Below the pieces are notes generated by a model. It did no database searches. It saw only the letters and a list, made by a program, of their open reading frames with translations, and was not told the DNA's origin. DNA of 64,000 nucleotides from positions 1,984,001 to 2,048,000 of the forward strand of contig NZ_VFNP01000002.1 of assembly GCF_006715635.1 (NCBI RefSeq), given 5' to 3'. The position numbers were made by a program, and so were the translations under genes. Positions 43,756 to 51,798 of this stretch are shown here, piece by piece. This DNA is from Streptomyces sp. SLBN-118. Lineage in GTDB: Bacteria > Actinomycetota > Actinomycetes > Streptomycetales > Streptomycetaceae. Each line of letters begins with the position of its first letter. Positions within the stretch are counted from its first letter, which is position 1.

Positions 43756-44361
43756 ATGGATGCTGTACGCGTCGCACTGCTGCGTGAAGTCCTGGCCGGT
43801 ACGGAGTGGCCGGCGGCGACCCGGCGGTTCGCCCGCACGCTGCGCTCGTCGGTGGTGCCGCAGGGCGGCGGGCTGCTGCTGGTGGGGACCGAGGAGTACG
43901 AGCCGTGGCATCTGGCCGCGCACCTCGTGGACGAGGCGGCCTGGTCCGGACAGCCGGAGCTGACGCCGACGCTCGTACGGCACCGGGTGCGGCCCGGGGA
44001 CCCCGCCCAACTGGCCGTCGGGCTCGGCAGGCTCCAGGCGGCGCGGCGCGGCGAAACCCTGCTGGTGGTGGCGCCCACACGGCCGGACGCGGGGCTTCTT
44101 GAACGGGTGCACGACGCACGGCGGGCCGGGGCGACGGTGCTGGCGCTGGACGGCGGTGACGCGGAGGTGCACGGCCTGGCGCACGAGGCGCTGACGGTGA
44201 GCGACCGGGTGGACGAGGTCGACATCGACACGGTGCAGCATCTGGTGAGCGCGGCGGCCGGGGAGACCATGGTCCCCGCGGCACGCGGTCGGCGGCGGCT
44301 CAGGGACCGGCTCTCCCGGCTCGCGGACCACCTGACGTCCCCGCCGCCCGCCCGCTGGTAG
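43756..44361 (+). CDS. Conserved hypothetical protein
   Basis: A 201-residue soluble protein I do not recognise. It has a Rossmann-like middle (VVPQGGGLLLVGT, LLVVAPTRPDAGLLERVHDARRAGATVLALDGGD), reminiscent of SIS or sugar-isomerase-type folds, but no clear motif. No membrane segment. Divergent from npdG with a 94-base gap; typical codon usage supports a real gene. A terminator hairpin follows three bases after the stop. Confidence 0.7.
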   Translation: MDAVRVALLREVLAGTEWPAATRRFARTLRSSVVPQGGGLLLVGTEEYEPWHLAAHLVDEAAWSGQPELTPTLVRHRVRPGDPAQLAVGLGRLQAARRGETLLVVAPTRPDAGLLERVHDARRAGATVLALDGGDAEVHGLAHEALTVSDRVDEVDIDTVQHLVSAAAGETMVPAARGRRRLRDRLSRLADHLTSPPPARW

Positions 44362-44363
44362 TC

Positions 44364-44380
44364 CCGGGGCTCCGCCCCGG
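44364..44380 (+). terminator. Terminator hairpin with repeat core
   Basis: CCGGGGC-TCC-GCCCCGG, a 7 bp stem with 3-base loop immediately after the preceding stop codon. It contains the GGGGCTCCGCCCC core seen in the composite repeats, so those repeats may work as terminators. Confidence 0.6.
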
Positions 44381-44456
44381 ACGGGCGGAGCGGCCGCACA
44401 TCCGGGGCGGGCAGGGAACGCGCCGCAGGCAACCCGCGGCGCGGACCCCCGCACCA

Positions 44457-44693
44457 TCACGCCGAGTCGTCGTCCCCCGCCGTCGCAGACTTGTCATGCC
44501 ATCGCGGATCCGTCTCCCACTCCAGATTCCTCTCCCGCGCGGTCTCCATCGCCTGCTCCGCCTCCCCGCGCGTCGCGTAGGGGCCGAAGCGGTCCTTCGC
44601 CGGGCACTCCGGGCCCTCTTCGACCTTCTTGTGCTCCAGGCAGTAGAACCACTCGCCGGGTTTTCCGACCGTGCGCTTCTTGAACAGGGCCAT
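44457..44693 (-). CDS. Small conserved hypothetical protein
   Basis: A 78-residue acidic/basic soluble protein. It starts MALFKKRTVGKPGEWFYCLEHK... (partly quoted) and contains a SPOR-like stretch, GPYATRGEAEQAMETARERN, plus two Cys in FYCLEHKKVEEGPECP. GGAAGGAG precedes ATG 44693. Similar proteins occur widely in Streptomyces; function unknown. Divergent from map. Confidence 0.75.
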   Translation of the reverse strand: MALFKKRTVGKPGEWFYCLEHKKVEEGPECPAKDRFGPYATRGEAEQAMETARERNLEWETDPRWHDKSATAGDDDSA

Positions 44694-44783
44694 CGTCGGC
44701 TCCTTCCTCTCCCGCCATGCTGCCCCACACCTTCCCCGTCAGCCCTTCGGGCAAGGGCGGGACCCCCTCGTTAGACTCGCGGC

Positions 44784-45641
44784 ATGTCTGGCCAGTCGCT
44801 GCTCGTACCAGGGGAGCTCTCTCCCATCCGATCCGTCCCCGGAAACATCCGGCGCCCCGAGTACGTCGGAAAGCCCGCACCGACGCCGTACACCGGGCCC
44901 GAGGTCCAGGACTCCGACACCGTCGAGCGGATGCGTATCGCCGGCCGTATCGCCGCCCAGGCGATGGAGGAGGCCGCCAAGCACATCTCGCCCGGCGTGA
45001 CCACGGACGAACTGGACCGGGTCGCACACGAGTTCATGTGCGACCACGGCGCGTACCCTTCCACCCTCGGCTACCGCGGCTTCCCGAAGTCCCTGTGCTC
45101 CTCGATCAACGAGGTCATCTGTCACGGGATTCCGGACTCGACCGTCCTGCGCGACGGCGACATCGTGAACCTCGACGTCACGGCATACATCCACGGGGTG
45201 CACGGCGACAACAACGCCACCTATCTCTGCGGCGACGTCGACGAAGAGTCCCGCCTGCTCGTCGAGCGGACCCGGGAGTCCCTCAACCGCGCCATCAAGG
45301 CGGTCAAGCCGGGCCGCCAGGTCAACGTCATCGGGCGGGTCATCGAGTCGTACGCCAAGCGCTTCGGCTACGGCGTGGTCCGCGACTTCACCGGTCACGG
45401 GATCAACTCCTCGTTCCACTCCGGGCTGATCATCCCGCACTACGACGCGGCGCACGCGACCACCGTCATCCAGCCGGGCATGACCTTCACGATCGAGCCG
45501 ATGCTCACGCTGGGCACGCACGAGTACGACATGTGGGACGACGGCTGGACCGTGCTGACCAAGGACCGCAAGCGGACCGCGCAGTTCGAGCACACGCTCG
45601 TGGTGACCGAGAACGGGGCCGAAATTCTTACGTTGCCCTGA
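44784..45641 (+). CDS. map: Type I methionine aminopeptidase
   Basis: Cytosolic dimetal enzyme removing the N-terminal Met from nascent proteins, 285 residues with the actinobacterial N-terminal extension (SH3-like proline-rich linker about 1-35). Metal ligands and pocket motifs: [29 protein letters not shown] and FEHTLVV. A Streptomyces genome usually has several map genes; this one stands alone ahead of the iron island. Confidence 0.95.
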   Translation: MSGQSLLVPGELSPIRSVPGNIRRPEYVGKPAPTPYTGPEVQDSDTVERMRIAGRIAAQAMEEAAKHISPGVTTDELDRVAHEFMCDHGAYPSTLGYRGFPKSLCSSINEVICHGIPDSTVLRDGDIVNLDVTAYIHGVHGDNNATYLCGDVDEESRLLVERTRESLNRAIKAVKPGRQVNVIGRVIESYAKRFGYGVVRDFTGHGINSSFHSGLIIPHYDAAHATTVIQPGMTFTIEPMLTLGTHEYDMWDDGWTVLTKDRKRTAQFEHTLVVTENGAEILTLP

Positions 45642-45691
45642 TCGCTCCGAGGGGTAGGGTTTTTACCGACAGGACGTCGGGAACACAGCGG

Positions 45692-45707
45692 CTTAGGTAA
45701 GCCTAAG
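45692..45707. promoter_or_regulatory. Iron box upstream of heme oxygenase
   Basis: CTTAGGTAAGCCTAAG, an inverted repeat with CTTAGG/CCTAAG arms around TAAG, matching the DtxR/IdeR/DmdR-type iron box (TTAGGTTAGGCTAACCTAA type). It lies 78 bases upstream of the heme oxygenase start, so expression should rise under iron limitation. Confidence 0.8.
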
Positions 45708-45784
45708 CAGGAGGGTCGGGCGTGGCAGGCGCCCGTGCCGCCATCGCTTCCTTTCCCGTCCCCATCGGTCCCAGGAGGCCAGCC

Positions 45785-46471
45785 TTGGACGCCACGACCA
45801 CGTCCGGTACGCCCTTCTCGACGGTCATCCGTGTCGCCTCGCACGCGCAGCACACCGAGGCGGAGACCTCGACCTTCATGAGCGACCTGCTCGGCGGCCG
45901 GCTGGGGGTGGAGGCGTACGCGCGCTACACCGAGCAGCTGTGGTTCGTGTACCGGGCGCTGGAGGACGGCGCCGCTTCACTCAGGGACGACCCGGTCGCG
46001 GGACCCTTCATCCAGCCGGAGCTGATGCGTACGGCAGAGCTGGAGCGCGATCTGGCGCACCTGAGGGGCGCGAGCTGGCACGACGGGCTCGCGCCTCTGC
46101 CCGCGACCGCCGCGTACGCCGAGCGGGTCGCACGGTGCGCGCGCGACTGGCCCGCGGGCTATGTCGCGCACCACTACACCCGCTATCTCGGGGATCTCTC
46201 GGGCGGCCAGATCATCCGCGACAAGGCGGAGAAGACCTGGGGCTTCGCACGCAAGGGCGACGGGGTGCGGTTCTACGTCTTCGAGCAGATCCCCAACCCG
46301 GCGGCGTTCAAGCGGGGCTACCGGGAACTGCTGGACGCGGTGAACGCGGACGATCTGGAGAAACAGCGGATCGTCGACGAGTGCAAGCGGGCATTCGACT
46401 ACAACGGCGCGGTGTTCCGGGAGCTCGGAGCCGCCACCAAATCAAGTCGAAGGGGCCCGCTCAGCGCATAA
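45785..46471 (+). CDS. hmuO: Biliverdin-producing heme oxygenase (HmuO type)
   Basis: Cleaves imported heme to biliverdin, CO and Fe(II); 228 residues. The proximal heme His is in VASHAQHTEAE near residue 20; the distal helix is YLGDLSGGQII, with YTRYLGDL typical of the family. Start TTG 45785 follows an AGGAGG site; it is an unusual start, but the upstream frame to 45722 lacks family similarity. An iron box lies upstream and heme-type ABC importer genes downstream. A 17-base direct repeat overlaps its 3' end. Confidence 0.92.
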   Translation: MDATTTSGTPFSTVIRVASHAQHTEAETSTFMSDLLGGRLGVEAYARYTEQLWFVYRALEDGAASLRDDPVAGPFIQPELMRTAELERDLAHLRGASWHDGLAPLPATAAYAERVARCARDWPAGYVAHHYTRYLGDLSGGQIIRDKAEKTWGFARKGDGVRFYVFEQIPNPAAFKRGYRELLDAVNADDLEKQRIVDECKRAFDYNGAVFRELGAATKSSRRGPLSA

Positions 46472-46500
46472 CAGGGCCGAGTTCCCGCTCAGCGCATAAC
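46456..46500. repeat. 17-base direct repeat at the heme oxygenase/PhzF junction
   Basis: CCCGCTCAGCGCATAAC occurs at 46456-46472 and again at 46484-46500. The first copy encodes the last residues and stop of heme oxygenase; the second encodes, on the other strand, the end of the PhzF-like protein. The 28-base period suggests a tandem duplication across the gene boundary. Confidence 0.8.
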
Positions 46501-47160
46501 GGGAACGGGAGCCGCGAGGCGTACGCGGCCACCGATCTCGATCGTGCCGTCGGGGCCGGGAGCGGTCAGGATCTGCGAACCCCCGCCCTGCGTGATGTTC
46601 AGCGCCCGCCCCAGCCGGTCGGTGAGCAGCAGCGCGGCGGCGCCGGTTGCCTCGTCCTCGTCGATACCGTCGCCCCGCCCGGGAAAGGCGCGCGCCCGGA
46701 CCCGGCCGGCGGCCTCGTCCTCCCACGCCCACGCGTACACCCACTCACCAGGCGCCGGCACCTCCAGCGCTTCGACCTCGGCAGCCGAGCCGTACTGCCG
46801 AAGCGTACGCGGCGGCGCCCACTCGGCGCGTGCCGTGATCCAGGTGAACTCCCCGTCCTGGCGGACCCACACCTCGCCCGCGGGAGGGGTCACCACCTCC
46901 AGATCGAGCAGCCAGGCGGCACCGACGAGGGGGTGCCCGGCGAAGGAAAGGCGGAGGCCGGGGGTGTAGATGTCGACGACGCCGCGCTCGGGGTCGTCGA
47001 CGAACACGGTCTCACTGAAGCCCAGCCCGGCAGCGAAGGCCTGCCGCGACGCCGGGTCGGGGAAGGCCCGGGGGTCGCGGACGACGGCGAGGGTGTTTCC
47101 GTGGCGGCCGTCGGCGCCGCAGAAGACCTGAAGTACATCGAGCACGTCGCGTTCGTTCAC
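46489..47160 (-). CDS. PhzF-family epimerase/isomerase-like protein
   Basis: A 223-residue member of the PhzF/DapF-like fold. Motifs: GRHGNTLAVV, FSETVFVDDPERG, LSFAGHPLVGAAWLL and the C-terminal DEATGAAALLLTDRLGR, with Asp/Glu typical of the active site. PhzF isomerises a phenazine precursor, but most family members have unknown substrates; no other phenazine genes are present. GTG 47160 (VNERDVLDVLQVF) is chosen because further upstream the frame has no homology. It lies between heme oxygenase and hmuT on the opposite strand; an iron box lies 82 bases upstream. Confidence 0.83.
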   Translation of the reverse strand: MNERDVLDVLQVFCGADGRHGNTLAVVRDPRAFPDPASRQAFAAGLGFSETVFVDDPERGVVDIYTPGLRLSFAGHPLVGAAWLLDLEVVTPPAGEVWVRQDGEFTWITARAEWAPPRTLRQYGSAAEVEALEVPAPGEWVYAWAWEDEAAGRVRARAFPGRGDGIDEDEATGAAALLLTDRLGRALNITQGGGSQILTAPGPDGTIEIGGRVRLAAPVPVMR

Positions 47161-47241
47161 CCCGACATTGAAGCAGCCACCTCGATGCGGGTGACGCCGG
47201 ACGGCGGGCAGAGCGACGGGCGGGACCAACCCACTGACAAA

Positions 47242-47260
47242 TCAGGTAAGGCAAACCTGA
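47242..47260. promoter_or_regulatory. Iron box between the PhzF-like gene and hmuT
   Basis: TCAGGTAAGGCAAACCTGA, a 19-base palindrome with TCAGGT/ACCTGA arms, the iron-box length and pattern. It can serve the hmuTUV promoter (121 bases upstream of its start) and possibly the divergent PhzF-like gene. Confidence 0.85.
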
Positions 47261-47380
47261 ACTGACGGCGACTCGGGCCGAAAGACCTCCCTTCGCACGA
47301 GGGTCGACTGGACAGTGGGGCACCCCATGGCAGACTGCGGCCGACCGCTGTTAGACAACGAACAAGAGGAAGGTGCATCG

Positions 47381-48403
47381 GTGCGCACAACTCGCCTTGC
47401 AGGTGCGGTGGTTGCCGTGCTCGCTCTCGCCCTGACGGCCGGTGGATGCGGCAGTACGGACGACGCCGGACCGGCCACGAACGGGAAGCCGGCCAGGGCC
47501 GGTGTCGCCGCCGCGCCCGACCGGGTCGAGCCACTGGCCGCGGCACCAAAGCCACGGGTGCCCGCCACCGTGACATCGGCGGACGGGAAAAAGGTCACTG
47601 TCGCATCGACCGAGCGGATCGTGCCGCTCACACCGGCGCTGAACGAGATCGTCTTCACCCTCGGCTTCGGCAAGCAGGTCGTCGCCCGCGACAACTCGAC
47701 GTCCTTCGAACAGGCCCGGAAACTGCCCGTGGTGACACGCGATCACAACGTCTCGGCGGAGAGCGTGCTGTCACTGAAGCCGACCGTCGTCCTCGCCGAG
47801 ACCCTGACCGGCCCGGCCGAGGCCCTCGACCAGATACGCGACGCGGGCGTCCCGGTCGTACTGGTCAAGCCGGGCAAGAGCCTGGCCGATGTGGGTCCGC
47901 GGATCGACGCGGTCGCGGCGGCGCTCGGCGTCACGTCGGCGGGCAACGAACTCAGGACGCGCACGCAGACCCGTATCGACGCGGTCCGGAAGAAGATTCC
48001 ACAGTCGAAGGACGGGAAGAAGCCGCGGGTCGCGTTCCTGTACCTGCGGGGCTCGGCGTCGGTCTACCTGATCGGCGGCAGCGAATCGGGAGTGACGTCG
48101 CTGCTGGAGGCGGCGGGCGCGGTGGACGCGGGCAAGGAGTCCGGCCTGACGAAGGACTTCACGCCGATCACCAGCGAGGCGCTGGCCAAGGCCGCGCCCG
48201 AGGCACTTCTGGTGATGACGGACGGGCTGGAGTCGGTGGGCGGCGTGGACGGGCTGCTCAAGGTTCCGGGCGTGGCACAGACCCCGGCGGGCATGGACCG
48301 CAAGGTCGTCTCGGTCGATGACGGGGTGATCCTGAACTACGGGCCGCGGACGGACCAGGTGCTTCAGACGCTGGTCGACCAGCTCAACGCGAACGGAAGC
48401 TGA
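47381..48403 (+). CDS. hmuT: Heme/iron-complex ABC substrate-binding lipoprotein (HmuT type)
   Basis: Surface lipoprotein of 340 residues capturing heme or a ferric chelate. GTG 47381 opens a lipoprotein signal peptide ending LTAGGC; the mature part has the class III binding-protein pattern (RIVPLTPALNEIVFTLG, KPTVVLAETLTGP, KSLADVGPRIDAVAAALGV). Position next to heme oxygenase and upstream of a FecCD permease and ATPase points to heme, though siderophore is possible. It starts beneath an iron box. Confidence 0.88.
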   Translation: MRTTRLAGAVVAVLALALTAGGCGSTDDAGPATNGKPARAGVAAAPDRVEPLAAAPKPRVPATVTSADGKKVTVASTERIVPLTPALNEIVFTLGFGKQVVARDNSTSFEQARKLPVVTRDHNVSAESVLSLKPTVVLAETLTGPAEALDQIRDAGVPVVLVKPGKSLADVGPRIDAVAAALGVTSAGNELRTRTQTRIDAVRKKIPQSKDGKKPRVAFLYLRGSASVYLIGGSESGVTSLLEAAGAVDAGKESGLTKDFTPITSEALAKAAPEALLVMTDGLESVGGVDGLLKVPGVAQTPAGMDRKVVSVDDGVILNYGPRTDQVLQTLVDQLNANGS

Positions 48404-48405
48404 GG

Positions 48406-49656
48406 ATGTCGTCCACGTCTGCGGAGGAGGCCCGGGCAGTACCCGGGCCTCCGGCCCCCGAGCCGGGTGGTGAGGTGCCGGGTGGTGCGGTACCGGAGCG
48501 CGCGGTGCCCGACGGCGCGGTACCGGATGCTCACGTCGCGCGCGACGATGCGTCACCGGGTAGCCCCGAGCCCAACACACCTGCGGTGAACGGGTCTTCC
48601 GACACCGGTGCGCACCCCGACAGGGCCGAACGGCGACGGGCATACCTGCTCACCGGGTCCCTCCTGCTCTCCCTCCTCATCCTCTCCCTCCTCTCCGCCG
48701 GGTTCGGCGCCTACGACATCCCTCTCGGTGACGTCGTCTCCTCCCTCCAGCACCGCGTCGGGCTCGGCGGGCACGCCCTCGATCGCGTCGGGGAGAGCGT
48801 CCTGTGGAATGTCCGGCTGCCGCGCGTCGTGCTCGCGCTGCTCGTCGGGGCATCCCTCGGGTGTGCCGGCGCCCTGATGCAAGGCGTCTTCGGCAATCCG
48901 CTCGCCGAGCCCGCCATCATCGGGATCGCCTCCGGCGCGGCCGTCGGTGCCGTCGGGGCCGTTGCGCTCGGCCTGAGTTTTCTCGGGAACTGGACCGTGA
49001 CCGCCTGCGCGTTCGTCGCCGGTCTTGTGACCGTCCTTGTCGTGTACTCCCTGTCGCGTTCGGGCGGAAAGACCGAGGTCGTCACGCTCATCCTCACCGG
49101 CATCGCCGTGAACGCCTTCGCCGGCGCCCTGATCGGGATCTTCATCTTCTTCGCGGACAACGCCCAGATCACCCAGATCACCTTCTGGCAGCTCGGCTCG
49201 CTCTCGCAGTCGACCTGGCCGAGGGTGCTCGCCGTACTGCCGTGCGCAGCCGCCGGGCTCGCCGTCGCGCCGTTCTACGCACGCAAACTGGACCTGCTCG
49301 CCCTCGGCGAACGGCCCGCCCGGCACCTCGGGGTCGACGTCGAGCGGCTGCGTATCGCCCTGGTGCTCGTCGTCGCGCTGCTCACCGCCGCCGCTGTCGC
49401 CGTGGCGGGGATCATCACCTTCGTCGGCCTGCTCGTGCCGCATCTGCTGCGTATGGCGCACGGCTCCGGCCACCGCTATCTCATTCCGGGCAGCGCGCTC
49501 GGCGGTGCGCTGATGCTGGTCGCGGGCGACCTCGCCGCCCGGACCGTCGCCGAGCCCGCGGAGCTTCCGCTCGGCGTGCTGACCGCGCTGTTCGGCAGTC
49601 CGTTCTTCTTCCTGCTGCTGCGCAGGACCCGTCGTAAGCAAGGGGGTTGGGCATGA
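48406..49656 (+). CDS. hmuU: Heme/iron ABC permease (FecCD/HmuU type)
   Basis: FecCD-family permease of 416 residues. After a long, Pro/Ala/Gly-rich cytoplasmic N-terminus (about 75 residues, with repeated AVPD/AVPE units) come about nine to ten membrane segments with family motifs RLPRVVLALLVGASLGCAGA, GNPLAEPAIIGIASGA and GIITFVGLLVPHLLR. Starts two bases after the hmuT stop and overlaps hmuV (ATGA), so the three genes form one operon. Confidence 0.93.
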   Translation: MSSTSAEEARAVPGPPAPEPGGEVPGGAVPERAVPDGAVPDAHVARDDASPGSPEPNTPAVNGSSDTGAHPDRAERRRAYLLTGSLLLSLLILSLLSAGFGAYDIPLGDVVSSLQHRVGLGGHALDRVGESVLWNVRLPRVVLALLVGASLGCAGALMQGVFGNPLAEPAIIGIASGAAVGAVGAVALGLSFLGNWTVTACAFVAGLVTVLVVYSLSRSGGKTEVVTLILTGIAVNAFAGALIGIFIFFADNAQITQITFWQLGSLSQSTWPRVLAVLPCAAAGLAVAPFYARKLDLLALGERPARHLGVDVERLRIALVLVVALLTAAAVAVAGIITFVGLLVPHLLRMAHGSGHRYLIPGSALGGALMLVAGDLAARTVAEPAELPLGVLTALFGSPFFFLLLRRTRRKQGGWA

Positions 49657-50504
49657 GAGCCCTGAAGCGTCTCTTCGCCGCGCGTGGGCGCGAACTGCCC
49701 GCTCCGGCCGCCCCGGGCAGCCCTCTCGTCGAAGCACGCGGCCTCCATGTGCGGCTCGGGCAGCGCGACGTGCTCGGCGGTGTCGATCTCTGTGCCCATG
49801 CCGGGGAGGTGCTCGCACTGGTCGGGCCCAACGGTGCCGGGAAGTCGACGATGCTCGCGGCGCTCGCCGCCGATCTGCCCGCGGCGCGGGGCGAGCTGCG
49901 TATCGCGGGCCGCCCGGCCGCCGAGCTGTCGGCACCCGATCTCGCCCTGCGCCGCGCCGTGTTGCCCCAGTCCGCCACCCTGTCGTTCCCCTTCCCGGTG
50001 GAGGACGTCGTACGGATGGGACGCGCGCCCTGGGCCGGTACCGCCTTTGAGGAGCAGGACGACGTGGCCGTCGCGGAGGCGATGGCCGCCACCGAGGTGG
50101 CGGGGTTCGCGGCGCGGCCCTTCTCCGCACTGTCCGGAGGCGAGCGCGCCCGCGTCGCCCTCGCCCGCGTGCTCGCCCAGCGCACGTCGCTGCTGCTGCT
50201 CGACGAGCCGACCGCCGCGCTCGATCTGCGCCATCAGGAACTGGTGCTCCGCGTCTGCCGGGAGCGCGCCGCGGCCGGGGACGCCGTCGTCGTGGTGCTG
50301 CACGATCTCGGTCTCGCCGCCGCATACGCCCACCGGGTCGCCGTGCTGCACGCCGGACGGATCGCGGCCGAGGGTCCGCCCGCGGCCGTTCTGGACGACG
50401 AGATGCTGAGCCGGGTCTACCGGCAGGCGGTCGAGGTGCTGCCGCACCCGCGGACCGGGGCGCCGCTGGTCGTCCCGAAGAGGGAGTTGTTTACGTTTGC
50501 ATGA
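49653..50504 (+). CDS. hmuV: Heme/iron ABC importer ATPase (HmuV type)
   Basis: Energising ATPase of the importer, 283 residues: Walker A GPNGAGKST, signature LSGGERARV, Walker B LLLLDEPTAALD and H-loop VVVLHDLGLA. ATG 49653 overlaps the permease stop. A 30-residue N-terminal extension precedes the family start LVEARGLHV. The last gene of the hmuTUV operon, followed by the EfeOBU operon under its own iron boxes. Confidence 0.93.
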   Translation: MRALKRLFAARGRELPAPAAPGSPLVEARGLHVRLGQRDVLGGVDLCAHAGEVLALVGPNGAGKSTMLAALAADLPAARGELRIAGRPAAELSAPDLALRRAVLPQSATLSFPFPVEDVVRMGRAPWAGTAFEEQDDVAVAEAMAATEVAGFAARPFSALSGGERARVALARVLAQRTSLLLLDEPTAALDLRHQELVLRVCRERAAAGDAVVVVLHDLGLAAAYAHRVAVLHAGRIAAEGPPAAVLDDEMLSRVYRQAVEVLPHPRTGAPLVVPKRELFTFA

Positions 50505-50572
50505 CCTTGTCGTGACGGTGCTGTGTCCGTAGCCCACATGTGAGAGCTACATCACTGCACGGGTGGGTATCG

Positions 50573-50588
50573 GTGAGGTAAGCCTCGG
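50573..50588. promoter_or_regulatory. Iron-box-like site 1 upstream of efeO
   Basis: GTGAGGTAAGCCTCGG, with GAGG/CCTC arms around TAAG, the same spacing as the box upstream of heme oxygenase. It precedes a second site by five bases; paired boxes favour cooperative binding of a DtxR-type dimer pair. Confidence 0.65.
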
Positions 50589-50593
50589 TTAAG

Positions 50594-50609
50594 TTAGGTC
50601 AGCCTCACC
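50594..50609. promoter_or_regulatory. Iron-box-like site 2 upstream of efeO
   Basis: TTAGGTCAGCCTCACC, resembling the iron-box core (TTAGGTTAGGCTCACC). It lies 36 bases upstream of the efeO start and next to site 1. Confidence 0.65.
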
Positions 50610-50644
50610 GCCCGAACCCGGTACTCGTCCTTTGTGGAGCCCGT

Positions 50645-51784
50645 ATGCGACCCGTCCGTCTGTCCGTCGTCACCGCCGCAGCAACCGTCGCGGCCTTGAC
50701 CGCCGTCACGGGATGCTCCGAGAAGAGCGATGCAAAGGCTTCCGACGGAGCGATCTCCGTCACGGCGAAGGACGACTCCTGCGAGGTGTCGAAGAAGGAG
50801 TTCCCGGCAGGCCATGTCGAGCTGGCCATCGAGAACAAGGGCAGCAAGGTCACCGAGGTCTACCTCCTCTTCCCGGACGACCGCATCGTCTCCGAGCGCG
50901 AGAACATCGGCCCCGGCACCAAGCAGAAGCTCACCGCCGAGGTGAAGGCGGGCAACTACGAGATCGCCTGCAAGCCCGGCATGAAGGGCGACGGCATCCG
51001 CCAGAAGGTCACCGTCACCGGCGGCAAGGCCGCCAAGCGGAGCCCCGAGATGGACAAGGCCGTCGCCGATTACCGCACTTACGTGCAGGCCCAGGCCGAC
51101 GAGACCCTGCCCAAGGTCAAGGTCTTCACGGACGCCGTGAAGGCGGGCGACATCGAGGCCGCGAAGAAGGCGTACGCCGACTCCCGTATCGGCTGGGAGC
51201 GCACCGAGCCGGTCGCCGAGTCCTTCGGTGACATCGACCCGAAGGTGGACCTCCGCGAGGACGGCCTGGAGAAGGGCCAGAAGTGGACCGGCTGGCACAC
51301 GCTGGAGAAGGCGCTGTGGCAGGACAAGAAGATCGGTCCGGCGGAGAAGGCCCTCGCCACCACCCTCGTCACCGACCTGACCGCCTGGCAGAAGCGGGTC
51401 GGCACGGCGGAGATCACGCCGACCTCCATGGCCAACGGCGCCAAGGAGCTGCTCGACGAGGTCGCCACCGGCAAGGTCACCGGTGAGGAGGAGCGCTACA
51501 GCCACACCGACCTGGTGGACTTCAAGGCGAACGTCGAGGGTGCGCAGAAGTCGTACGAGCTGCTCAAGCCGGTCGCGTCGAAGAACGACCCGAAGCTCGT
51601 CGCCGAACTGGACAAGCAGTTCGCCGCGCTGAACGCGCTGCTCGACAAGTACCGCAAGAGCCCCGCTTCGTACGAGTTCACCTCCTACGACAAGGTCGGC
51701 AAGGCGGAGCGCAAGGAACTGTCGGACGGCGTCAACGCGCTGGCCGAGCCCCTGTCCAAGCTCGCCGCCGCCGTCGTGAAGTAA
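50645..51784 (+). CDS. efeO: Iron-uptake lipoprotein EfeO (cupredoxin plus M75 domain)
   Basis: Extracytoplasmic iron-binding component of the EfeUOB ferrous/ferric uptake system, 379 residues. Lipoprotein signal with Cys in TAVTGCSEK (about residue 22), then a cupredoxin-like domain (about 35-125, with NKGSKVTEVYLLF) and an imelysin/M75 domain containing the HxxE metal motif His218-Thr-Leu-Glu221 (GWHTLEKALW). First gene of the efeOBU operon, 15 bases before efeB, behind two iron boxes. Confidence 0.94.
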   Translation: MRPVRLSVVTAAATVAALTAVTGCSEKSDAKASDGAISVTAKDDSCEVSKKEFPAGHVELAIENKGSKVTEVYLLFPDDRIVSERENIGPGTKQKLTAEVKAGNYEIACKPGMKGDGIRQKVTVTGGKAAKRSPEMDKAVADYRTYVQAQADETLPKVKVFTDAVKAGDIEAAKKAYADSRIGWERTEPVAESFGDIDPKVDLREDGLEKGQKWTGWHTLEKALWQDKKIGPAEKALATTLVTDLTAWQKRVGTAEITPTSMANGAKELLDEVATGKVTGEEERYSHTDLVDFKANVEGAQKSYELLKPVASKNDPKLVAELDKQFAALNALLDKYRKSPASYEFTSYDKVGKAERKELSDGVNALAEPLSKLAAAVVK

Positions 51785-51798
51785 GGGGGGACCACACC

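Noticed and set aside
46489..47160. Phenazine biosynthetic gene cluster around the PhzF-like gene
   Set aside because: No other phenazine genes; PhzF-like proteins are common with unknown substrates.
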